Below, one piece after another: positions 1-7,955 of a stretch of DNA of 64,000 nt (its first letter is position 1; each line of letters begins with the position of its first letter). The position numbers and the translations under genes are program-made. The stretch comes from Eremophila alpestris peregrina. Taxonomy: Eukaryota > Chordata > Aves > Passeriformes > Alaudidae. A model generated the notes under the pieces. It did not search any database and was not told the origin of the DNA. It saw only the letters and a program-made list of their open reading frames with translations. The DNA is taken from positions 1,925,344 through 1,989,343 of the forward strand of contig WMCF01000033.1 of assembly GCA_009792885.1 (NCBI GenBank), read 5' to 3'.

Positions 1-1911
1 TACAGAGGCCTTAAACAACTTATGTCAAAATGAAGAAAAACAGAAGTGCATTCTCCTGCTAAGAATCAGCAACATTATTAAAAATCCATAAAGGCAATAA
101 GCTATCAAACCTTGCTCGACAGGTCTCTAACAGAAAATACATGCATAAAAAATAGAAGCATCACTCTGGTAGGTTTGTGTACTTTGCACCCATCTCCTCT
201 CGAAAAACTCTCATAAGGAATAAAATAGCCTTCATTCTACATCTTCACCCATTATCAGCCAGAGCCACTTGTACTATCGAGCCTGTTATTACTCTTTCTC
301 TTAAGAATGGCCGCATATGCTTTAAAGGAGAGGACACTGGTTCTTTCAGAAGTGGCACACGAACCTCAAGTATCTCTGCACAACTCCTTGGAGCGAGAAA
401 AGACCTGAATATTGGCAACACAGTGCAAAAGGACCCCAGTATCTTAAATCGCCTCCCTGGGATTAGACGTAAGACACAATCTATCTACTTTAAAAAATAC
501 ACTAAAATGTTAATTTTGTAATATCTAAGCGATCAGGTAGGTCAAGACTTCGTGTCTCTGGCAAAGTGCAACTCAAGTCTCAGTTTCCAGGACGGGCTGC
601 ACAGAGTCCCTCAAAGTAGTTTTACTGGACTGTACTGAACGTCCCTGGTCTTAGGGACAGCCCCATAACAGAAGCTGCTCTCACCACTACAGACTACGCA
701 AAAAAATTCTTTTAGCGCCAAGCTTGCAAAGGGGCACACATGCCCAGCTTTTCTTCGACTTTTCTGGAGAGCAGAGCAGTGAATCAAAGTTTTTAGAGGC
801 TGAAAAGTTACTGCCTCACTTTTATGGAAATGCGATTTTTTTACTGCTTATTTTCACCAGATTATTTGCAAATGTTTACAGCAAACAAGCAGAAACATCC
901 CGCTTTATATATTACCAAGGCCATTTAGGTATATAAAAACATAACACCAGCAACTTTCAAGTGCTGCCCATAAGCAGCACGAGGAGCCCACTCGTGACAT
1001 CTTTAAGATCTGACAAAGGCTTTCATGTAAATTTACCCTTCCCGGGCTCAGGGAAAAAAAAAATACCAACCAGAGAAAAGAAATTCACACACACCACCCC
1101 CCCTCCGCGTCCCGCAGACACATCACCTTTGCTCCAAAGGCTCCAGCAAACCGCTCACCCCAGCTCCCCAAGACCGCATTAAAAGTGCTATCCTTACCCC
1201 CCCAAAAAAGTTATTACTCGGCGTTGACCACCCCTTGCCTCTCCCAGTAGGCACAAACCCCTAAAGTTCGGCATTTAGAGCAGAAATGTAAGAGGAGACA
1301 TTGGAAACAACTGGGAACCGCCATCTTACAACCCATCCAATTTCACAGAAGTACTTGTCCAACTTAAGTTAATAACATTTTCTGCTGGGTGCCCCGGCGC
1401 CTAACAACCCCCCCAGGAGGATCGCTACCCCCCGCTGGCTCCGTCCCTATAAAATGGGTGCGTTATCTGACATTTTAACCCCCCCCAGACACATTTCTTT
1501 CGGGGAGGACTGAAATCACTTGACCCAGGCAGCTCCAGATTTCACGAACGTCCCTGTTTAATCAAAATCTGCCTTTAAACAAAGGGCGCTCGGGCCGGGC
1601 AGGCAGTAGGGTCGGGAAATATAAATATTCTCCTCGGGGGCCATGTGCACAGAAAGGTTTTAGGGGGCGTCTGGAGAAAGAAAGGAACTAAAATTTGCAA
1701 ATGTGGGTGCGTAACGCGAGCGAGTGCACAGGCTGCTGCTGCGTGTCTGTATGTGTGTGTGTGGCTAGAGCAGCCTGTCAGCGCTTTTCCCATACGGAGA
1801 GCTCGGGGGACACCTAGGCGCCCCTTTGCAGCCCCCAAACCGGCCGAAAACCGCCGCCGAGCCCCCTTCGCCCCCCGCCCTCGGTAAGGCGACACCTCGC
1901 TTCATACGTAC
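1..1911 (-). other. BMI1: BMI1 intron 1, 5' part (runs off the window edge)
   Basis: This stretch follows the splice donor of BMI1 exon 1 on the minus strand. I searched it for the start of the BMI1 coding sequence (the RING-finger N-terminus) and found no match on either strand, so the coding exons must lie left of position 1. The part nearest the exon is GC-rich and belongs to the CpG island; the far part is ordinary AT-rich intron. A perfect YY1-type motif (AAGATGGCGG on the minus strand) sits at 1,318-1,327. Short ORFs here have no recognisable product. Confidence 0.7.
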
Positions 1912-2350
1912 CCGGAAAACGGAGCCGGTGGGTGATGATCGGAGCGGCCAAAAAAGACAATGAAAGTTAAAAGTCGTTCAGCAGAAAATGAATGTGAGCC
2001 AAGCGGCCATCTTGAAATGAACTGCAGACGCTGTCAATTGCAATAAGCTTATTGCCGCCGCCGCCGCTGCGCTCCGCTCATTTTAGTTACAGAACGCCCG
2101 GGTCTCCTCCGCTCCTCGCGGGCCCTTCTCGCTCGCTCCCTCGCTCTCTCGCTCCCTCCGAGTTGGCCGCCCGGGCGGCTCAGGCGCTGCGAGCGCACAG
2201 TCTCCCCGGTCCGGATGGGTCCTCTCTCCACCAGCCCATTGTCTCTCCCTCTGCCCCCCGCTCCGCCTCGCGGCCTCTCTCGCGTTCCTTCTTTTATTAT
2301 TATTGTTATTATTACGAGTATTATTGTTGTTGTTATTTCATAGTTGGTGG
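1912..2350 (-). other. BMI1: BMI1 exon 1, 5' untranslated leader
   Basis: BMI1 is the PCGF4 subunit of Polycomb repressive complex 1 and acts in the nucleus with RING1A/B to ubiquitinate histone H2A. Only its non-coding first exon is visible. On the minus strand, about 1,950-2,045 closely matches the human BMI1 leader as I remember it (a block around TTCAAGATGGCCGCTTGG, then TTCATTTTCTGCTGAACGAC). A second short match, AACTATGAAATAA at 2,333-2,345, corresponds to the 5' end of the human mRNA. The exon ends at 1,912 with TTTCCGG followed by the donor GTACGT, the same junction position I recall for human. The 5' end near 2,350 is estimated. The leader also holds AAT/AAC-rich repeats (about 2,290-2,335). 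COMMD3 lies upstream on the same strand, as in mammals. Confidence 0.85.
1978..2010 (-). CDS. Upstream ORF of 10 codons in the BMI1 leader
   Basis: The minus strand reads ATG at 2,010 and stops at TGA (1,978-1,980), encoding MAAWLTFIFC. The ATG has A at -3 (CAAGATGG) and G at +4, a good initiation context. As I recall the human BMI1 leader, the same ORF exists there with Ala for Thr at residue 6, so both frame and stop appear kept. Such a uORF would be expected to lower translation from the main BMI1 start. The same bases form a YY1-type motif, so conservation could instead reflect DNA binding. No translation evidence is available from sequence alone. Confidence 0.5.
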   Translation of the reverse strand: MAAWLTFIFC

Positions 2351-2372
2351 CGGGGACCCGGGGAGGGAAGGA

Positions 2373-2395
2373 GGGCGGGCGGGCGGGCGGGCGGG
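2373..2395 (+). repeat. GGGC tandem run, G-quadruplex candidate at the BMI1 start site
   Basis: Six GGG runs separated by single C residues occur on the plus strand, followed by further G-rich sequence to about 2,412. This matches the standard intramolecular G-quadruplex pattern with one-base loops. It lies just upstream of the inferred BMI1 start, on the template strand. Confidence 0.7.
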
Positions 2396-2579
2396 AGGAG
2401 GGCGGAGGAGGGAAGAATGCAACGCTGAAGGCACACAGTGGAAACTGACACCGTCCCCAAAATGGCTCGGAGTTCGCCCGCCCCGCCAGCGTCACGTGGG
2501 GCGCCTCATTCCTTAAGGGCGGCCTGGGAATTAGCGGCGCTGCCGCCGGGGCCCGGCAGCCTCCCCGTGACCCAATCCC

Positions 2580-2700
2580 GCAACCCGGCCGCCTCCTCCC
2601 CCTCCGCCTCCCCCCTTCCCTCCCTCTCTCGCTCCCTCCCCTCCCCCGCCCGCCACCCCCTCCCTTTCCTCCCTCCCTCGCTCCCCTCCCCCCGGCCCTG
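2580..2700 (+). repeat. Polypyrimidine (C/T) tract in the BMI1 promoter
   Basis: About 120 bases are almost entirely C and T on the plus strand, with runs such as CCCTCC and TCCCTC. The minus (BMI1 sense) strand is therefore G/A-rich. Such tracts bind Sp1-family proteins and can form triplex or i-motif structures; which applies here is not determined. Confidence 0.7.
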
Positions 2701-3784
2701 CACGCGCTCGCCCGCGCGCCGCCGATGCCTCCTTTTCCTCACCGCCCGCCCCGACCCCCGGCCCCGCTGCGCGGCTCCCGCCCGCCGCAGCCCCCGCGCC
2801 TCCTGCGCGCCTTCTCCGCGCTCCTTCCGCCCGCGCCGCGGATCCCCTTCGGCCGCGGCGCTCCCCGCTGTCGCCCCGCGGCCCCCGCCCCGCCCGGCGC
2901 TGCCCTCTCCATCCTCCCCGCGCCGCAGCCCCACAGCCCGCACGCCCGCCGGCCCCACACCACGCCCGTCACCCTGTCCCCGCGGCCCCCGTCTCCCTCC
3001 GCGCACTTGTTGCGCGCTCCCGCTCCCGGCCGCCCCGCACGCCCCGTCCCGCCGCGGAGGAGCCCCGGGGGGGTCCGCGCCGCGGCCTCGCGCCTCCGCC
3101 ACCGCGTGCGCGCTGCCGCCCGCCCCTCGCCCCGCTGCTCCCGCCCGGGGCCGCGCGGAGCCGCCGGCGTCGAGGCGACGCGTCCCCTCGAGGGGGACCC
3201 GCGGTGTCCCCGCACCTAGGGCGGGACGGGCAGCCGCCGGATCGGGAGGCAGGAAACCGGGGAAACCCTCGCGGTGCTCGCCTCCGGCTAGGATAAGACG
3301 CCTCCCGCCGCTCGGGCTTGGAGGAGCGGAGAGGAAAAAGCCCCGCTCCGCTGCTCCGCGGGGCCGCTCTCCCTCGCCGGCAGGTGCGGACGGACCGCGC
3401 CTCGGAGCCCCTCCGCACCTGCCGACGGGGGCGAGCGGCTCCGCGGAGACCAGCGGCGCCGGGCACGGCCCAAGGCGAGCTAGAGGTGCTGGGAGCAGCC
3501 CCGCCGTCGAGCCGGAGCCGCCAGCCGGCTCCGCTCCGTTCCGCGGACTCCGCCGGCTTTCCGTGAGACGCCTCGGGTCCACGAGAATCCTTTCTTGCCC
3601 CCCGCGCCGGGGTCCAACTTTTCTTCGTAGGAGAGATGTAAGGTCGGCTGGAAACGACAAAGCGCGGCGGGCGATTTACAAAACGCGCCGTAGCCGCGGC
3701 ACGGGAAGAAGGCACTTTTGCCTCACTGAGCTCATCTATCGTTTAGCATCCTACTATTAAGTACAGCTAATTCATCCATAGAAA

Positions 3785-4092
3785 TTGCACAACAGGCGCG
3801 AATAAACTTTTATTAGATCACAGAGAAAAATAAGCAGTGACACTTGTAAAAATATACAATATAAGATAGAAGGAATACTTTGATGACACGACAGTTCGGC
3901 AACTATTAAACAGGAGTTAAAAAAAATACATGAGCAAGGAATACCCAGTGCAGGCGTAAAAAAAGTTGTTTTGCTTAATTTACATCCAAGGACTTAAAAA
4001 AACTCCAGTTTGCATCAAGAGATGAAAGACATTTGTCATTTAGGAGACACTTAGGAAGGAGAGTGCTTCAGCAGGCTGACACCTTCCTTCAA
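3785..4092 (-). other. COMMD3: COMMD3 3' untranslated region
   Basis: The region runs from the TGA of COMMD3 to the expected cleavage site about 20 bases past the only AATAAA in it. It is AT-rich and ends where the BMI1 CpG island begins. The exact cleavage position is inferred. Confidence 0.75.
3809..3814 (-). terminator. COMMD3: COMMD3 polyadenylation signal AATAAA
   Basis: A perfect AATAAA lies 279 bases past the COMMD3 stop codon on the minus strand. A GT-rich segment (TGTTGTGCAATTTCT) follows about 20 bases downstream, as expected for a cleavage and polyadenylation site. No other AATAAA occurs in the 3' region. Confidence 0.8.
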
Positions 4093-7000
4093 TCACATCT
4101 GAGTCGCTCGTTCTAGACTTTTTGCAGCATCTTTAAGCTTTCCCACTAAGTCCTAAGAGATGAAAGGGAGTCTCAGAATAAGTATCTTTTTAAAAGGTCA
4201 GCTAAAAGAATGTAGTATTTTTTTAAACAGAGACGCAAGTGAAACTAGCACCTTGTAGCACAAAGAAGCGTTGCAACTGATGAACAATGCAAGCAAATAA
4301 TTAAATAGCTCTGCACTCTACAATGTCGTCAGAAAAGTGGGAACTGAAGGAAAACATTTTAAAAACGTATTTTCTCCTAACATAGATCATTACTATTAAC
4401 ACATAGATTTTATTGATATTGCCACCATGGCTAATGCTGACATTTGCTTCAGGCTTTGAAGTATTACATGGATTTCTAAAACACTGAACATATTTTGAGT
4501 GCAATTTTGTACCAGGACCATTCCCCAGCCAAAGCACATCAGATTTCACTATGCCACTAAAGAAACACTCATTACTGATAAAAGGACAACTTTTGAGACA
4601 TGTTTTAAAAGAGAAGGTGTAAACCTTAAGTTTCAATATCTTGCTTTTCCTCTCCCACCAAGCCCTCTTCCCGATCCTCCACAGTTTGGTCACTTCCAAG
4701 CATTACAATACCTCTATTGTTCAGTTACACATTTAAATCGCTAAACAAAGATCAACGTTTGTTTCAGGACATTTCTTACATGTCATTAACACCACTGAAG
4801 AGCCTTCAGTTCCTTCTCTATTTTTAATCATGACACATTTAAATCACTGAACCAGCTTCTTTAATCACTTCTCTAAAGCACGGGAAATCAGAGTTTCAGA
4901 AAATGATGAGTTTCCTCCCACATATACATATGGATTACAGTTATGAAAACAGACAAAATATTTATGCACGTATGTAAAATACTCCCCACGCAACTAAATT
5001 CAGTTACTTTGCAACTTTATCAAAAAAGACAGTAAAAATATACTTGGATAACTTTTATGGAAAATTCTCTTACCCCCCCCCCCCCCATATCCAATACCGG
5101 ATTTTTTAAAAAAGTAATAGTGTATATGATTTCATTTTGATTGGCAAGTTGCTAAAAACATGTACATCCACAACTGGGGCTAAGCATAGAATGATGAAGG
5201 AAACAACTACCTGTAATTGCTCCATTGTACAACTAAAACTAACATCTGGGTGAGATCCTGAATCACTGTTCTGAAGGAGAAAAAAAAGCAAAGAAACAGC
5301 AATGTCTATTTTATTAAGAAAATATAACAAAACTGCATTTTTTCCTTTGAGGGTGCTGGGAGTACAGTACCTCTACGTTCAAAGTCACCAAATAGGAAGG
5401 CTGGTAAGTTTTATGAAGTTGATTGTTCTAAATTAAAAACAAAGAACATATAAAAAAGCCAGGTCTCAGCATTAAAACAGACTAAAGAAACACCTTGATC
5501 TGTTCAAATTACCTTGATCTGATATTCCAAGCGCCAAGACACATCAGTTATATGGAGAGGAGATCTGCCTATGCTGAAAGACAGAACAGTTACAAGTTCC
5601 TCATGCTAAAAGAAAAGGTCATTTCCTCAAGATGTCCATCAATAAAGAACTTTTTCATGATCCTGGCAGTGCTTCTTGGGAAGCTCTAAAAGGTTATTTT
5701 AGAGTAGAATTCCAAATGAAGAAAAGTTTCAACAGCTGTTTTCTACAGTTTGTTAAAAATGCACTTTATTTTTTTATTGGAACAATATGACTTACTTTAA
5801 TCATCTAAAGTATGCAGAAGTGTTTTCCAGGACATTTTCAAACTAACTGTAAGTGAAACCATGTCTCTGTTGAGTGACTGACCTACCTTCCCAATAGGAT
5901 TTCCAATGCATCCTTGTTTTTCTGGAGTGAGAGAAAAAAAAATTGCTAGGTTAAATAAATTCCTATGAAAGGAGAAAAATTAATATGTTAAAATTTGTTT
6001 AAAAACCTCATATTCGGTGCAAAATTGTTCTATTCTCTCTTTATCCAGTTTGCAGTCTTCTAGACATGTGCTATGGGGAAAAAGAATTGATTAGTTTTCT
6101 GTTAGCATTAATTCAGCAGTACACTTTTAAGTAACAACTGCTAGAAAAATAGTGTAGCTTCTGAGTACCTTATAGCAGATATGTCAGCTCTCTGCTTCCC
6201 TGCCTCCAGAATACACGTTGCAGCCGCAGCATGGCAATGTTTTAATACTGTAGGGTCAATATCTTTCAGGTCTGGATCGTCTAAAAGAAATGAATTACTG
6301 ATGACACACTTATTTGCCAAACCCCAGCACGCGCTGCCAAAGGCTGCTGCTCGCCCTTTGAACGCTACCTTTCCCACAAAAACTTCAAAATGAAACACAT
6401 TTGGTGTTTCAGAGCGAAAGGACAGAGCGAGTAGGCAAGGTGTGAGGAGGTGGAGGAGAAGGTGAGGGGCTGAAGCACTGGCTGGGGCAAGCCGTACCAG
6501 GCGGGGCTGTGCGGCGCTGAGCGCCCGCCGCCTCTACATCTCCTTCCTATTAGGAAAAAAAAAAAAAAAAAAAAAAGGAAAACCTCAGTTTCCTCTTGAA
6601 GCCCCGTCCGCGATTCTCAGCAGCCTCTTAATGGCGAGGAGCGGGGGCCACCGGCCGGGAGGGGCACCGGGACCGCCCGGCACCGGCGGCTCCCTCCGTC
6701 CGCGGAGGCGGCGGCGGAGTCATTAACACCGCAGAATTAATTGCACGGCCAAGCACCCTCGTGCCGGGGTTGCCGTAGGACGTGTCCACGCGCGAAGCCC
6801 GCGCAGGGTCGCAGCGGAGCGGCGCGGGAACACCGCCCGCTTAGCCCAGCGCAGCCCGCGGACACGAACGCGCGTGAGGACCCTTCCGGCCCCCTCTGCT
6901 CCGGACAGCTCGGAGCTTTAAAGAAGCGGGCGCGCATTAGCGATGACACCCCGCGCAGCGGCACCCTGGAGCCGTCCGCGGGCAGGAGCCGCCCCGCGCG

Positions 7001-7258
7001 TGTGCGCGGGCAGCGTCCGCTCCGGCGCGGACGCGCGGGCACATCCGCGGGGGCGCGCGGAGCCCCGCGCCCGCCGGCGCGCTCCGCGGAGCGGCGCGGC
7101 CCGCACCCGCCGCGCCCCGCCTTACCCAACCCGCCCTGCGGCTGCTCCAGGAGGCTGCGGAAGGCGGCGCGGAGCAGGGCGGCGAACGGGCGGCGCGGGA
7201 AGCGGCGGGGGTCGCCCAGCAGCCGCCACCCGCCCTGCGCGTACGGCGACAGCTCCAT
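4093..7258 (-). CDS. COMMD3: COMM domain-containing protein 3, complete, eight coding exons
   Basis: COMMD3 is a subunit of the Commander complex (COMMD ring with CCDC22/CCDC93 and retriever), which recycles membrane proteins from endosomes; COMMD proteins are also linked to NF-kB control. Coding exons on the minus strand are 7258-7126, 6280-6169, 6070-6007, 5921-5887, 5573-5513, 5427-5371, 5270-5211 and 4152-4093. They total 582 bases, giving 193 residues plus TGA; the human protein has 195. All introns are GT-AG and phases join cleanly. Residues 1-110 form the helical N-terminal region, including HCHAAAATCILEAGK in exon 2. The COMM domain covers about 124-193, with conserved Trp128 in DVSWRLEYQIK and the C-terminal helix GKLKDAAKSLERATQM. 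The ATG lies in a strong context (CCACAATGG). The exon 3 donor is weak (GAG/GTTTTT). Exon 4 is only 35 bases. BMI1 follows on the same strand. Confidence 0.96.
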
Positions 7259-7500
7259 TGTGGGCGCCGTGACCTTCGACACGCGCCCACGTGACGCGCG
7301 CGCAGCTGATCGCGGGCGCGAGGCGGGGCCGCCGCCGCGGGGCGGGCGGGGCGCGAGGCGGCGGGGCGCGGCCGCGGAGCCCTGCGCGCCCCCGCGCGCT
7401 GCCACACCCCGCTCCCCTGACTGCCACACCCCGCTCCCCCGACACACCCCGCTCCCCTGACACACCCAGCCCCGCCGCCGTCCTCTCCACGCGTGTCGCC
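6400..7500. promoter_or_regulatory. COMMD3: CpG island and promoter of COMMD3
   Basis: A GC- and CpG-rich segment surrounds coding exon 1 and the first part of intron 1. An E-box with flank, CACGTGAC, lies at 7,288-7,295, about 30 bases upstream of the ATG, so the 5' leader is probably short. No TATA box is visible. Intron 1 also holds a 22-base A run at 6,555-6,576. Confidence 0.8.
7402..7472. repeat. GC-rich minisatellite, 18-base unit, about 3.5 copies
   Basis: Units of the form CACACCCCGCTCCCCTGA repeat with small changes directly upstream of the COMMD3 CpG island core. The first copy is followed by an extra CTGC. Copy number may vary between individuals. Confidence 0.75.
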
Positions 7501-7749
7501 CCTCGCTCCTTGGGGCTTGCAGTGGGAGGTGGTGCTGTTTCCGTGGGAGATGTGCCGCAAGGGCGTGTTTTGGGGTGTCATCAGCTCTTGATGAATCCTG
7601 AAAATGCTCGTATCTCATGAAGTCCCTAAAGCGCTTGTATCTCAATAGATGTCTAACGTGCATGTGTTGGTGTGAAGCTGTACAGCCCAAAAATGTTGCC
7701 GGCAATCTCAAATGCTCAGGAACGGGAGCCTTATCCCTTCATTAGAGGG

Positions 7750-7955
7750 ATCATAGAACCATTGAAGTTGAAAAGATGTTCAAAATAATCAACTCCAACC
7801 GTCGACTGGATACCACCATTCCACGAAGTGCCACAATCTATTCAGGTTTTTTGACATTGGCAGGGGTGGTGACTCCATCACGTCCCTAGGGAGCATGTTC
7901 CAATGCTTAACCACTCTTCCTGTAAAGAATGTTATTTTGCTTCTGAAACCTCTAT
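7750..7955 (-). mobile_element. CR1 LINE 3'-end fragment, old and diverged
   Basis: The plus strand begins ATCATAGAACCATTGAAGTTG and continues through blocks typical of the reverse complement of avian CR1 3' ends: AACTCCAACC, GTGGTGACTCCATCACGTCCC, a GTTCCAATGCTTAACCAC block, and TGTAAAGAATGTTATTTTGC. The element is therefore in minus orientation, with its 3' terminus at about 7,750. It is 5'-truncated, as most CR1 copies are, and has no coding capacity. Confidence 0.9.

Larger units (their letters stand above)
1550..3720. promoter_or_regulatory. BMI1: CpG island over BMI1 exon 1 and promoter
   Basis: About 2.1 kb is very GC-rich and dense in CpG, in contrast to the AT-rich DNA on both sides. 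It covers BMI1 exon 1 and reaches almost to the COMMD3 poly(A) site. Visible elements include an E-box CACGTG at 2,493-2,498, a CCAAT sequence near 2,571, repeated GGGC units at 2,373-2,395, a long C/T tract at about 2,580-2,700, and YY1-type motifs at 2,003-2,014 and 1,318-1,327. No TATA box stands out near the inferred start. Long ORFs through the island, on both strands, are GC-bias artefacts. Confidence 0.85.

Noticed and set aside
1..1911. BMI1 coding exon 2 within the left end
   Set aside because: The RING-finger N-terminus is not encoded on either strand here, so it must lie outside the window.
2438..3760. 440-codon ORF on the plus strand and 384-codon ORF on the minus strand (2,506-3,660)
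   Set aside because: Both lie in the BMI1 CpG island, are almost all Pro, Arg, Ala, Ser and Gly, and exist in several frames at once. This is what a stop-poor GC-rich island yields.
6737..7711. 324-codon minus-strand ORF around COMMD3 exon 1
   Set aside because: Only the part between 7,258 and 7,126 is coding, shown by the match to COMMD3 and the GTAAGG donor. The rest is island sequence and intron.
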